NCBI RefSeq assembly: GCF_923079645.1
Contig: NZ_CAKLPY010000003.1
Location: 124,001 to 188,000, forward strand
Length of the DNA: 64,000 nt
From: Emticicia aquatica
Lineage (GTDB): Bacteria; Bacteroidota; Bacteroidia; Cytophagales; Spirosomataceae
Direction of reading: 5' to 3'
Both the position numbers and the translations under genes were made by a program. Of this stretch, positions 1-9,173 are shown in pieces. Position 1 is the first letter of the stretch. The number at the start of each line of letters is the position of its first letter. The notes beneath the pieces were generated by a model that was given only the letters and a program-made list of their open reading frames with translations, was not told where the DNA came from and made no database searches.

Positions 1-538
1 TAAGGCCTAACCAACTATATAAAAAACCCGCCGAAGCTGGTCCAAGAATCATTCCAGATTGCCAAAACTGACTACTCCACGAAGCTGAGTTTGGATAATG
101 TTCGGCTGGTACTAAAAAAGGTTTGAGTGAAGACCAAGATGGCCCGTAAAAACCTCTTGCCAAACCCAAAATAAAAACGGTTAAGTAAATAACAAACTTG
201 ATTTTTGGAATGTCAATCGCTTGGTTATCAGATGGATAAGTGACCCAAAGTAATAAAAATGAGCATAAAACAATGATTCCATAACACACTTGGATGATTC
301 TTTTTTTGTCTCGACGGTCAGCAAAATACCCACCAAAAAGAGCCAATGAAATATATGGAACTGCTTCAAAAAGCCCGATTAAACCTAATGAAAGAGGGTC
401 ATGTGTAATTTCATAAAGATAAAAACTGACAACAACTTCTTGCACTAAAATGGCAACCGTAAACAAAAATTGTGCGGTAATGAAATATCTAAATTCAGGA
501 AAACGTAGGGCTGCGTATGGGTCTTTGCTTTGTTTCAT
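1..538 (-). CDS. MFS transporter, N-terminal part (runs off window)
   Basis: Reading the minus strand from the ATG at 538 gives 179 open codons to the window edge. The translation starts MKQSKDPYAALRFPEFRYF and has hydrophobic segments separated by a short charged loop, GGYFADRRDKKR, which is the MFS loop 2-3 signature. The N-terminal pattern (D-P-x-A-A-L-R, F-R-x-F) fits the MFS_3/EntS-like exporter group. It acts in the inner membrane; the substrate is unknown. The gene is incomplete only because the window ends. It diverges from the M1 peptidase gene that starts at 680. Confidence 0.8.
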   Translation of the reverse strand, partial: MKQSKDPYAALRFPEFRYFITAQFLFTVAILVQEVVVSFYLYEITHDPLSLGLIGLFEAVPYISLALFGGYFADRRDKKRIIQVCYGIIVLCSFLLLWVTYPSDNQAIDIPKIKFVIYLTVFILGLARGFYGPSWSSLKPFLVPAEHYPNSASWSSQFWQSGMILGPASAGFLYSWLGL

Positions 539-679
539 TGGATAGTTTTGCGGGAATGACGTGAAAATACCCACTTTTTTGTTATTTCTAAAAACAACAG
601 TTTATAACTAATTTGTAGTTCCTACTTTCTACAAAATTAAGAATTTCAGTTAACTTTGGGCAACAAACAAACCAATAAT

Positions 680-2323
680 ATGAAATTGCTTAAACTCATT
701 GCGTTTTTCTTTTATACTTTACTTCTATTTAGTGCTTGTGGACAGGCTCAAAATTCTGCTTTTACCCGAGACGATTCATTGCGTGGAAGCATTACTCCCG
801 AGCGAATTTGGTGGGATTTGAAATATTATGAACTGCGAGTAAATGTCAAACCCGCTGAAAAAGCTATTTCGGGAAATACATCTGTTTTTTATGAAGTTTT
901 GAAACCTTACCAAACGATTCAAATAGACCTGCAACCACCATTAAAAATAGAAAAAGTTATGCAGGATGGACAAGAACTTTCTTTCAAACAAGATGGCAAA
1001 AACGCCTATATGATTTCGCTCAAAAAAGAACAAATCAAAGGAAATAACGAATCAATTGTGGTGTTTTATTCTGGAAAACCGATTATCGCCAAGCGTCCAC
1101 CTTGGGACGGTGGATTTCAATGGGTAAAAGATAAATCTGGAAATGATTTTGTGGCAACTTCTTGTCAAGGTTTGGGTGCAAGTGCTTGGTGGTCGTGTAA
1201 AGACCATATGTACGATGAGTGTGATAGTATGTTGGTGAGCGTTACTGTACCGAAAAATTTGACAGATATTTCAAATGGAAGATTAAGGAAAGTAACTGAA
1301 AATCAAGATGGGACAAAAACCTTCGATTGGTTTGTGAAAAACCCTATTAATAACTACGGAATCAATGTAAATGCTGGAAATTATGTGCATTTTGATGAGG
1401 TTTTTGAAGGTGAAAAAGGTAAACTAACCATGGATTATTACGTTTTGCCAGAAAATCTTGATAAAGCAAAAGAGCAGTTTAAGCAAGCAAGTATGATGAT
1501 GAAGGCTTTTGAACATTGGTTTGGCCCATATCCATTTTATGAAGACGGCTATAAGTTGGTTGAAGTACCATATTTAGGAATGGAACACCAAAGCTCAGTA
1601 ACGTATGGAAATGGCTACAAAAATGGTTATCTCGGACGAGATTTATCAGGTACGGGCTGGGGTTTAAAATGGGATTTTATCATTATTCACGAGTCAGGGC
1701 ATGAATGGTTTGCCAATAATATTACTTATAAAGACATGGCTGATATGTGGATTCATGAAAGTTTTACTAACTATTCGGAAAGCCTTTTTACAGAATATTA
1801 CTTTGGCAAAAAAGCAGCATCAGAATATGTGATTGGCACGCGTAAAGGAATTCGTAATGATATTCCGATTATTGGCACTTATGATGTAAACAAAAGTGGC
1901 TCTGGTGATATGTATCCGAAGGGTGGAAATATGCTCCATACAATTCGTCAGATTAAAAATGATGATGAAGGTTGGCGACAAATTTTACGAGGATTGAATA
2001 AAACTTTTTATCACCAAACTGTTACGACAAAACAAATTGAAGACTATTTGTCCAAAAATGTTAAACGAGATTTAAGTAAAGTTTTTGACCAATATTTGAG
2101 AAACACAAATATTCCAGTTTTGGAATATTCGGTAGAAAAAAATAAAATAAGTTATCGTTGGAGCAACTGCGTTGATGGTTTCGATATGCCAATAAAAGTT
2201 TCGGTTGATGGCGGAAAAGAGGAGTTTATTTATCCAACTACTTCGTGGAAAACTTTGAAAGGAAAGTCTGAGCTAAAAATTGATGAGAACTTTTATGTTA
2301 CTTCAAAATCTTTAACTAAATGA
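680..2323 (+). CDS. M1 family metallopeptidase, lipoprotein
   Basis: Zinc aminopeptidase-type protein of the M1 (gluzincin) family. The zinc motif HESGH is at about residues 337-341 and the third ligand Glu is 18 residues further, at about 360 (HExxH-x18-E). The family exopeptidase motif GxMEN appears as GMEH near residue 302, so Asn is replaced by His. The start was set at ATG 680 because the longer frame begins with TTG at 656, while from 680 the product opens with a lipoprotein signal peptide (hydrophobic stretch, then FSAC, Cys about 20). It is probably an outer-membrane-anchored peptidase for peptide nutrition. At about 547 aa it lacks the long C-terminal domain of aminopeptidase N. A small membrane gene follows 6 bp downstream. 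Confidence 0.88.
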   Translation: MKLLKLIAFFFYTLLLFSACGQAQNSAFTRDDSLRGSITPERIWWDLKYYELRVNVKPAEKAISGNTSVFYEVLKPYQTIQIDLQPPLKIEKVMQDGQELSFKQDGKNAYMISLKKEQIKGNNESIVVFYSGKPIIAKRPPWDGGFQWVKDKSGNDFVATSCQGLGASAWWSCKDHMYDECDSMLVSVTVPKNLTDISNGRLRKVTENQDGTKTFDWFVKNPINNYGINVNAGNYVHFDEVFEGEKGKLTMDYYVLPENLDKAKEQFKQASMMMKAFEHWFGPYPFYEDGYKLVEVPYLGMEHQSSVTYGNGYKNGYLGRDLSGTGWGLKWDFIIIHESGHEWFANNITYKDMADMWIHESFTNYSESLFTEYYFGKKAASEYVIGTRKGIRNDIPIIGTYDVNKSGSGDMYPKGGNMLHTIRQIKNDDEGWRQILRGLNKTFYHQTVTTKQIEDYLSKNVKRDLSKVFDQYLRNTNIPVLEYSVEKNKISYRWSNCVDGFDMPIKVSVDGGKEEFIYPTTSWKTLKGKSELKIDENFYVTSKSLTK

Positions 2324-2329
2324 TTTTAT

Positions 2330-2545
2330 ATGAAAAATGGTCAAATAATTGTTTTTATAAAAAAGTTTTGGGTTTCAATTTTGCTATTTTTAGCTATTAT
2401 TTCGCTCCCATATTATAATCCAGAACTATTTTCAAACAAAACTCGAACCGTAGCTTGGGTTGCAGGAATTTTATTTGCTTCTCCTTTGCTTATTTTGCCG
2501 ATTTATATACATTTTTTTAGAAAATCAGAAGAAGAAAGGCAATAA
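2330..2545 (+). CDS. small two-helix membrane protein, unknown
   Basis: A 71-residue protein with two hydrophobic segments (about residues 12-30 and 40-60) joined by a polar loop, ending in a charged tail (RKSEEERQ). The start is 6 bp after the stop of the M1 peptidase gene, so it is probably cotranscribed and perhaps translationally linked. No family was recognised. It ends directly against the convergent PorZ-like gene. Confidence 0.6.
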   Translation: MKNGQIIVFIKKFWVSILLFLAIISLPYYNPELFSNKTRTVAWVAGILFASPLLILPIYIHFFRKSEEERQ

Positions 2546-4312
2546 TTATCTAATAACCGCTGCTTTTCCAACAAAACTTTCAGAACCATCTTCGGCGATG
2601 CAAAAAACTAGATAAATTCCTGATGTGGCACGGTTTCCTTGCGAATTTTGCAAATCCCAAGAAGCTGTGCCTCCATTCGATTTTGATTCATGAATAAGCC
2701 TTCCACCAGTATCAGTAATCTTAATAGTGGTATTTTCCATCAGTCCAGAAATAGTTATAACTCCTTGAAAATCAGGTCGAACAGGATTTGGGAATATTTT
2801 TATTGAACTCAAGTTTTCACTTGCTTCGGTGGCATCATTTCGGTAAGATAGTAGCCCATTTTGTGTCAAAATAAAAACTTCTCCCGAATTTGAGTCAATG
2901 GCTAAATCAATAATATTCTTTGATGGGAGCGGACTATTTTCTTCCGTAAAGTTTAAAATTTGTTCATCAGCCGATGGCGAAAAAAGGTTCAAACTATTTT
3001 GCGTAGCAATCCATTTTCTGTTGCCACCATCAACTACTATTTTATTGACAACTTCTTGTAAAAGCAACCGACGAGATTGATAAAAAGGAGTGTAGGGCTT
3101 GATGCTAGTTGTAAAAATATCCTTTGAAGTTACAATTACAGCAACGCCATTATTTGTGCCAACCCAAAGGAGATTGTCGTGGTCTAATGCTATAGTATTG
3201 ACATAAATACTTGGCAAATCAATCCCTGATGAATAATAGCGAGTGCGATTCGTGGCATCATCAGTTACTTTTAATATTTGTCCATTAAGCTGCCAGCGAT
3301 ACCCATATTGGTCAATAATATCATTTGTACTTGTTGGCAGCGTGTTTAGATTAAGCGTATTCCATTCGTTTTTTTCAAATACATTTCCCTCAATACCTAC
3401 CGCATATAATTTTTGATTTTGATAGAAAATATCAAAAATATCACTTTTAACGCTATTTGGTTGATAACTCTTAAAACTACCCGAAAAATTGCTAACTAAA
3501 CCGTTTATGCCATCGGCAATCCAGATGTGTCCATCTGTGTCAGTTTCAATTTCATTTGGATATTTTATTAAATTATCTTTTGGAAATGTTTTGATTTTAA
3601 ATAGCTGATTATCAGTTATTTGTTTCCAATTTCCATAAAACTGCAAATTGATATTTGATGCAAACTTTGTTCCTAAAATTCCATCAGAAGTATTCACAAA
3701 AAGGCTGTCACGAGCAAAAACCATTTGTTTAATGGCTACTTTTTTACCGTCTTTGCCTATATTTTGGTAAGTTTCTTTGATTTCGTTTTTTTTAATATCC
3801 AAAACCACTAAACCAAAATCTGCCGCTAAATAGGCGAAATCGCCTTGAAATTCTATTTGATTGATAAATTTACTATCTTGAATCGCATCCGTTCGCTTGA
3901 TAAAATCAATGTTTTGTATTTTTTCAGGAATGCCATTTTGGGCAATATTTATAATATCTAAATTGCCAGTTTGATAAGCAACCAAAAGCGTTTTAAATTC
4001 AGCATTATATCTGATTTGTGCAATATTTGTTTCGCTAAGGTTATCAAGTTTTGATAATGTAATGGCTTGATTATTAGTCTTATCAAAATAATAAAAACCG
4101 TTTTTAGAAAAGCAATAGACAAGGTTTTGTACAATTTCTAGACCTTTGGCATCACTGTAATCAGCGTGTGTTCGCCAAGTATGAGTAGGGATTTGAGCCG
4201 AAGTTTCAAAAAAAATAACGAATGAAATTACAAAATAAAAAGAGCCTTGTTTAAATAAAACCAAGGCATTTTGGATAAATAACCACGAATGGTTTTTATT
4301 GGTTTTCTTCAT
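2546..4312 (-). CDS. porZ: PorZ-like propeller protein with T9SS-type C-terminal domain
   Basis: A 588-residue exported protein. A hydrophobic segment near residues 22-40 ends in FETSAQIP, a signal-peptide-like cleavage region. The mature N-terminus has the W-R-T-H-x-x-Y start and short beta-propeller blades (VYCFSKNGFYYFDK; IWIADGINGLV; LLWVGTNNGVAV) of two-component-regulator-type propellers. The last ~85 residues (IKIFPNPVRPDFQG..., ending SGIYLVFCIAEDG...VGKAAVIR) match type IX secretion C-terminal domains. PorZ belongs to the T9SS attachment complex at the cell surface. Family members I know of are longer (about 750-800 aa), so this may be a short form or another propeller/T9SS cargo. 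The first 17 bases overlap the end of the glycosyltransferase gene. Confidence 0.65.
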   Translation of the reverse strand: MKKTNKNHSWLFIQNALVLFKQGSFYFVISFVIFFETSAQIPTHTWRTHADYSDAKGLEIVQNLVYCFSKNGFYYFDKTNNQAITLSKLDNLSETNIAQIRYNAEFKTLLVAYQTGNLDIINIAQNGIPEKIQNIDFIKRTDAIQDSKFINQIEFQGDFAYLAADFGLVVLDIKKNEIKETYQNIGKDGKKVAIKQMVFARDSLFVNTSDGILGTKFASNINLQFYGNWKQITDNQLFKIKTFPKDNLIKYPNEIETDTDGHIWIADGINGLVSNFSGSFKSYQPNSVKSDIFDIFYQNQKLYAVGIEGNVFEKNEWNTLNLNTLPTSTNDIIDQYGYRWQLNGQILKVTDDATNRTRYYSSGIDLPSIYVNTIALDHDNLLWVGTNNGVAVIVTSKDIFTTSIKPYTPFYQSRRLLLQEVVNKIVVDGGNRKWIATQNSLNLFSPSADEQILNFTEENSPLPSKNIIDLAIDSNSGEVFILTQNGLLSYRNDATEASENLSSIKIFPNPVRPDFQGVITISGLMENTTIKITDTGGRLIHESKSNGGTASWDLQNSQGNRATSGIYLVFCIAEDGSESFVGKAAVIR

Positions 4313-5249
4313 TCACAACACTTTCAATGATATATCTTGGGCGAGCTTTTACTTCTTCGTATATTTTACCGACATATTCTCCAATTAAGCCAATTGCAAT
4401 CATATTTGACCCACTAAAAAACGTCATCGGTAATACAATCGATGTCCAACCTTGAACTGTAAATCCAAATAATTTACATACTAGCACCCAAACCGTAATG
4501 CCCATTGCAAAAACAAAATTGAAAATTCCAAACCAAAGTACGAGTTTCATCGGAACAGTCGAAAAAGAAGTAATGCCATTCCAAGCAAAAATTAGCATTT
4601 TTCTAAGAGGATATTTTGATTCGCCTGCTTCTCTTTCCAGTCTTTTATAATAAACTTTATCACTTTGAAAACCAATCATAGGGATAATTCCTCGAATAAA
4701 TAAATTGGTTTCACCGAAGTTTGAAAACTCATTAAGTACTTGATTATCAATTAGTCTAAAGTCAGCGTGGTTATAAACCGTTGGTACGCCCATTCGTTGC
4801 ATTAACTTATAGAATGTTTCAGCAGTAAATCGTTTAAAGAATGAGTCGCTCGTTCTATCGTTTCTTACACCGTAAACAATTTTTGAACCTTCTTGGTATT
4901 TTTCCAACATTCCATCAATGGCACGTAAGTCATCTTGAAGGTCAGCGTCAATTGAAATATAGCAATCAAAAAGATTTTTATTGTGTAATAATCCAGCCAC
5001 TAACGCCGCTTGATGCCCAAAATTTCTCGACAATTTTAAGCCAATCACATTTTTATCTTGTTCACAAATACTGTTTATTATTGACCAAGTGGCATCACGA
5101 CTTCCGTCATTTACAAAGCAGATTTTACTATCAGAAGTGATAGCTTTTCGTTCTTTTAACTCAGAAAAATACAAGGATAAAGTTGTATATGTTTTCTGAA
5201 GAATTTCTTGCTCATTGTAACACGGAACAACCAAAAGTAGTTTAAACAT
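4296..5249 (-). CDS. GT2 family glycosyltransferase (DPM1/GtrB-like)
   Basis: A 317-residue membrane-bound glycosyltransferase. The N-terminus LLVVPCYNEQ is the GT-A fold start. Metal and nucleotide-sugar binding motifs are visible as CFVNDGSRDAT and ISIDADLQDD. Two C-terminal hydrophobic segments (about 225-255 and 265-290) are those of polyprenyl-phosphate glycosyltransferases, which load a sugar on a lipid carrier at the cytoplasmic face. It is encoded just after a polytopic membrane protein (44 bp gap) and overlaps the PorZ-like gene by 17 bp, so the three may form an operon. The acceptor cannot be deduced. Confidence 0.85.
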   Translation of the reverse strand: MFKLLLVVPCYNEQEILQKTYTTLSLYFSELKERKAITSDSKICFVNDGSRDATWSIINSICEQDKNVIGLKLSRNFGHQAALVAGLLHNKNLFDCYISIDADLQDDLRAIDGMLEKYQEGSKIVYGVRNDRTSDSFFKRFTAETFYKLMQRMGVPTVYNHADFRLIDNQVLNEFSNFGETNLFIRGIIPMIGFQSDKVYYKRLEREAGESKYPLRKMLIFAWNGITSFSTVPMKLVLWFGIFNFVFAMGITVWVLVCKLFGFTVQGWTSIVLPMTFFSGSNMIAIGLIGEYVGKIYEEVKARPRYIIESVVNEENQ

Positions 5250-5293
5250 TAAATTTTTCTATTTATTTCAGCAAAGTTACTCAAACTTAGTTC

Positions 5294-6439
5294 TTACATC
5301 AAGAAAAAACCAGTTCCATTAGTACGGGTTGTCATTGGGTGTAAAAATCCGATAATGGCAATTATCAAAAGAACTATTTTGAGTTCTTTTGAGGTAAGAT
5401 ATTTTTGAGCAATAAAGAGTGAAAGGAAAATCATAATCAATCCATAAGAACCACTTCTAGTTGAATCAAAAGTAGTTAATGAACCAACGAGCATAGCCAA
5501 TAATGCTCCTAAAATTGCCAAAAGTCGTAACCAATCTTTAGCTACTGAAAGACATAAAAAAGTGAACAAAATCAATATCCACCAGCCTTCAAACACCCAT
5601 AAAAATTTTAAACCAAATACAGGCCAACTTCCGCCAAACATTTCAGCAAATTCGCCTGGTTTTGTAGTATCGTGCATACCTAATTGGTCAACTAAGTAAA
5701 ATTTACGAATGACTCCATAGGTAGTCCAAGCAGCTATTATTGCGAGCATTTGCAAATTTATTTGAATCTTAAAACGTTTATTTTCTTGCCATTGTGGTAC
5801 AAACCACCACCATAAAAACACCATTCCTGAGCCAACACCTGCTCGTTCGTCTCCCCAAAAAGCTAAAGAAAGAAAAAGGAATATTAGTATTGGGTTTCGA
5901 TAATAAATGGCTAAAAATAAGCAGAAATAGCAAAAGAAATCGCCATAACTGGCAATATCTATAAAAAAAGAAGCCCCAATATATGTCGTAACAATACCTA
6001 ATAAACCATAAAAAATACTGAGTTTATCAATAATAATTCGTTCGAGAAAATTGATAAGCATGTATAAAAACAAAATGCCCAATATTAATTGCAAACCATA
6101 AAGAACAATACTTACATGTTTAATATGAAAAACTTTAACAACAATGGGCATTGTTAATCTAAAAGTTCGGTTGTTCATACCCGTAAATTCTGGGTAAGTC
6201 CAATCATAAGTAAGGTTTGAAGCCCTGTCTTCAATGGTTTGGTAAAGGAAATATTCCCTTTTTTCTTTTACTGCATCATAATAATCTTTGAAATGTCGAA
6301 GTGGTGAAAAATTATTAAAAAAAGAGAGGAGCATAATGCCAACTGCTACAATCACCGATTTAGTTTTCCAGTTAGGACTTGATAAAAACAAGGCAATTTT
6401 TGATTCGAAGCGAGAGTAAATATTTTCTAAAAACGACAT
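5294..6439 (-). CDS. polytopic membrane protein, unknown
   Basis: A 381-residue protein with about nine hydrophobic helices and short loops rich in Trp and Tyr. The N-terminal cytoplasmic part (about 25 residues) is followed by a first helix, then a periplasmic loop of about 60 residues with charged and aromatic residues (residues 50-110). It could be a GT-C-like glycosyltransferase or a polysaccharide-related membrane protein, suggested only by its place upstream of the GT2 gene. No catalytic motif was recognised. Confidence 0.6.
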   Translation of the reverse strand: MSFLENIYSRFESKIALFLSSPNWKTKSVIVAVGIMLLSFFNNFSPLRHFKDYYDAVKEKREYFLYQTIEDRASNLTYDWTYPEFTGMNNRTFRLTMPIVVKVFHIKHVSIVLYGLQLILGILFLYMLINFLERIIIDKLSIFYGLLGIVTTYIGASFFIDIASYGDFFCYFCLFLAIYYRNPILIFLFLSLAFWGDERAGVGSGMVFLWWWFVPQWQENKRFKIQINLQMLAIIAAWTTYGVIRKFYLVDQLGMHDTTKPGEFAEMFGGSWPVFGLKFLWVFEGWWILILFTFLCLSVAKDWLRLLAILGALLAMLVGSLTTFDSTRSGSYGLIMIFLSLFIAQKYLTSKELKIVLLIIAIIGFLHPMTTRTNGTGFFLM

Positions 6440-6608
6440 CTAAGATAATTATGAATAGTATATTATAAATGACAGGCAGATAGCCTAAGGAGACTATGCC
6501 ATAGTGGATTATATAGACATTAGTTTTTAAACATCTATTCAACTACAAAGATGCCTATTTATTCGATAAAAATCAATTTTTCGATACCAATAGACCAAAT
6601 ACAAAAAA

Positions 6609-6631
6609 AGCCTAAGATTAAATCTTAGGCT
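6609..6631 (-). terminator. rho-independent terminator overlapping the 6618 stop codon
   Basis: A perfect 11-bp inverted repeat (6609-6619 / 6621-6631) contains the TAA stop of the small gene at 6618. On the minus strand it is followed by seven T residues (6603-6609). It ends the sigma-factor operon. Confidence 0.8.
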
Positions 6632-6854
6632 GGTAATTCTTTGAATAGTTGAAGATTTGCTCAATCGCCCGGTCTGACGGGGAGAGTTGAATTGTGTCTA
6701 GGCCTGACTTTAGGTCGGCACAATCAAGATAGAATTCAAGCAATTCTTTGTCATAAAGAAGAGCTTCTTCTATAAAAGAGTTTTCTTGGTTTGATGTTTC
6801 ATTATACAAATAACGAATCACATCATTCTGCGTGCTGGTAAAGGTTTGTGTCAT
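6618..6854 (-). CDS. small acidic protein overlapping the ECF sigma gene, possible sigma partner
   Basis: A protein of 78-80 residues, acidic, predicted mostly helical, with no membrane segment. Two possible starts (6860 and 6854) both lie inside the 3' end of the sigma factor gene, giving an overlap of 32-38 bases in another frame, so translation is probably coupled. Small genes in this position often encode anti-sigma or sigma-binding proteins, but no known anti-sigma motif (such as the HxxxCxxC zinc motif) is present. The role is inferred from context only. Confidence 0.6.
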   Translation of the reverse strand: MTQTFTSTQNDVIRYLYNETSNQENSFIEEALLYDKELLEFYLDCADLKSGLDTIQLSPSDRAIEQIFNYSKNYQPKI

Positions 6855-7428
6855 AAGCATACGCTGATTTTCCCATCATTTTTCTAAGATTGATGAGAGC
6901 ATAACGCATTCTCCCTAAGGCCGTGTTGATACTCACGCCAGTTGCATCGGCTATTTCTTGGAACGACATGTCATCATAATGACGCATCACCAAAACCTCA
7001 CGCTGCTGGTCAGGTAATCTTTTGATTAAATCACGCAAGTGTTCGTGAGATTCACGCTTGATTTGCATCGATTCTATTGAATCTTCGGCAAATTCGAGTG
7101 TGTTAAACACATTACTTCCGTCTTCAAACACCACGGTTGGGTAGCGTTTCTCTCTACGGAAATAGTCTATCGCAAGGTTATGAGCTATTCGCAACACCCA
7201 AGGTAAAAATTTACCCTCCTCGTTGTATTTACCATCACGCAAAACTTCTACAGCTTTGATGAAAGTATCCTGTAGCAAATCTTCTGCTACATATTGGTCT
7301 TTTACAACAAGGTAAATCGTGGTATAAACTTTTGATTTGTAACGCTGAACAAGCGTAGCAAACGCCTTTTCGTTGCCGCGGATATACAATGAAACAAGCT
7401 CACTGTCGTTAACTTGGATTTTTCCCAT
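6823..7428 (-). CDS. RNA polymerase ECF-type sigma factor
   Basis: A 201-residue sigma-70 family regulator. Region 2 is visible at about residues 15-90 (FATLVQRYKSKVYTTIYLVV, QYVAEDLLQDTFIK, then LPWVLRIAHNLAIDYFRR, the -10-recognition helix). Region 4 with its helix-turn-helix is at about 135-190 (LPDQQREVLVMRHYDDMSF, EIADATGVSINTALGRMRYA). There is no extra domain. It directs core RNA polymerase to a regulon that cannot be read from the sequence. The 3' end overlaps a small acidic gene that may encode its partner. Confidence 0.93.
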   Translation of the reverse strand: MGKIQVNDSELVSLYIRGNEKAFATLVQRYKSKVYTTIYLVVKDQYVAEDLLQDTFIKAVEVLRDGKYNEEGKFLPWVLRIAHNLAIDYFRREKRYPTVVFEDGSNVFNTLEFAEDSIESMQIKRESHEHLRDLIKRLPDQQREVLVMRHYDDMSFQEIADATGVSINTALGRMRYALINLRKMMGKSAYAYDTNLYQHAE

Positions 7429-7774
7429 TTCTGTATTTCAATTTAGTTAACGTAGAGCTTTATGCCATATTGTATATTTGGGGTTAATTTTATGAAGAAT
7501 ATTAATTTGATGCCGAAAGATATGTATAAATTATGATTCGTGTCAAGTGTTTGATTCAAAAAAAATAGTTAATGGTTTGTTAATTTTCCAAATGATATTT
7601 CGTTTTGACCATTTTATGCAAAATATAACTCAAAAATAGTACCAATCATTTTGTACAATTTTGAAATTGTAAATAACTGATATTCAGATATTTAAAGTAG
7701 TATAACAAAACATTGTTTTTTTTCGGTATCATTTTTGCACCATATATAAAGTGGAATAAAATAATTTTAAAAAA
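7429..7774. other. intergenic region between divergent genes
   Basis: A 346-bp AT-rich gap between the sigma factor gene (minus) and the barrel-protein gene (plus). Near 7730-7737 the plus strand has CATTTTTG, one mismatch from the Bacteroidota -7 consensus TAnnTTTG, but no well-spaced -33 TTG was found. If the barrel gene really starts at 7898 the gap extends to there. Nothing else was seen. Confidence 0.4.
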
Positions 7775-7897
7775 ATGCTAGACTTTATACGAAAATTTCA
7801 TTTAAAAATGAATAAACTTTCTCACTATATCCTTGAAAATACTAATCAAGTTAATCGCAATACTGATTGGCTTAATCAAACAAAATCAAGTTTGAGC

Positions 7898-9127
7898 ATG
7901 AAACTATGCAAGGTGATAATTGTATTTTTCTTAGTTTTGACGGCTTCGCAGTCTTTCGCACAAAGAGACGAAATCACGACTCAAGCAGGGGAAAAGATTC
8001 GTTGTAGAATTTTGGACGAAACGCCCAATCGCTTTATTTATGCATATCTTTCTCCAACAGGAAAAGTTTTGAGAAATGAAATTTTCAAGAATTTAGTTTC
8101 TGATTTTAAATATAATATTTATCCAAGCGATATTGTTACGAAAGGAAATAAATTGCCAGAAGGTATCGGAGAAGCAAGAGAGGAAAATTCGGCTTCTACA
8201 CAACGAGTTGATACTCGCAAAAGCGATTCATCAAAATCGAAGGAAGAAGCCAAAAAATCAAGTAAAAAGAATGAAATAAAAGCAAAGCCTGACGAAAATG
8301 TAGCGGCTAATGAATCTTCATCTAAAAAAACAGAACCAAGCAATGATGTTGATAAAAAAAACAAAAAAAGTCAAGAAAAGAAATCGACTCCACAAAAAGA
8401 GAAAGTAGCTGAACAAAAAAATGAAAAGAAAGTCAAAGAAGAGGAAGCCGAAATGCCATTATCAACCAAAAAAACAGATAATGAATTTAGTAACTATTTG
8501 AAATGGCGGATTGGTGGAAGAGGTGGTTTTGGCAATATGTTAGCAAAGATTCCTATCGAAAATGACTACTCTTTATATAAAGAAAAATTGCTAAGAGGAT
8601 TTACTTGGGGAGCTGATGCGGCATACTTCTTTACCGACCACATTGGTTTGGGAATGATGTTTAATAATTTTAAATCACAGAATAAAGCAGAAAACATTGA
8701 CTATAACAACGAAATTTTGAATGTGGTTGTCAAAGGAAATGTTACGAATAAGCGTTCAACAAAATTTGTTGGCCCAGTTTTGTATTATAGAAAAAATATT
8801 GATTTTAAAACAATGGTTGTTTTGGGGGTTTCGCCAGGTGTTTATTTTTATAATGACAAAGGTACTTATGATGATGCCAGTTATACTTTTAAAGGGATGG
8901 ATTTTGGGGCGTCAGCAACATTAGGGATTGATTTTTTACTAGGAAATGATATAACTGGTCGAGATATTATTTTGAGCTTAGAAACAGGCTATAGTTATGG
9001 TAAAATGCGAGCTTTAGATTTTGGTGCAGGTGGGGGTGCTATAAACTTGGCAACTCCGATTGATCTGAGTCGTCTTGATTTTACAATCGGTTTACGTTTT
9101 ACTCGTTATCCACGATATTTTAGGTAA
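7898..9127 (+). CDS. exported outer-membrane beta-barrel protein with charged linker
   Basis: The frame is open from ATG 7775, but the signal peptide (MKLCKVIIVFFLVLTASQSFAQ) begins at the ATG at 7898, which I take as the start (409 aa). After a short N-terminal region of about 60 residues that resembles the folded stalk of many Bacteroidota exported proteins, a Lys/Glu/Ser-rich disordered stretch of about 90 residues (roughly 95-190) leads to a C-terminal domain. That domain has alternating hydrophobic strands and Gly/aromatic residues (WRIGGRGGFG, ITGRDIILSLETGYSYG, FTIGLRFTRYPRYFR), consistent with a small outer-membrane barrel. Function unknown. Confidence 0.7.
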   Translation: MKLCKVIIVFFLVLTASQSFAQRDEITTQAGEKIRCRILDETPNRFIYAYLSPTGKVLRNEIFKNLVSDFKYNIYPSDIVTKGNKLPEGIGEAREENSASTQRVDTRKSDSSKSKEEAKKSSKKNEIKAKPDENVAANESSSKKTEPSNDVDKKNKKSQEKKSTPQKEKVAEQKNEKKVKEEEAEMPLSTKKTDNEFSNYLKWRIGGRGGFGNMLAKIPIENDYSLYKEKLLRGFTWGADAAYFFTDHIGLGMMFNNFKSQNKAENIDYNNEILNVVVKGNVTNKRSTKFVGPVLYYRKNIDFKTMVVLGVSPGVYFYNDKGTYDDASYTFKGMDFGASATLGIDFLLGNDITGRDIILSLETGYSYGKMRALDFGAGGGAINLATPIDLSRLDFTIGLRFTRYPRYFR

Positions 9128-9132
9128 TTTTA

Positions 9133-9173
9133 TTGAATAATGAGGTATGAGTTTATTATACCTCATTATTCAA
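9133..9173. terminator. hairpin between convergent genes
   Basis: A perfect 16-bp inverted repeat (9133-9148 / 9158-9173, 9-nt loop). One arm includes the last codons and stop of the isochorismate synthase gene. There is no strong T run on either side, so termination is likely but not certain. Confidence 0.6.

Noticed and set aside
181-369. 62-codon minus-strand frame
   Set aside because: It is out of frame inside the MFS gene, which reads openly from 538 to the edge with helices and the loop 2-3 motif.
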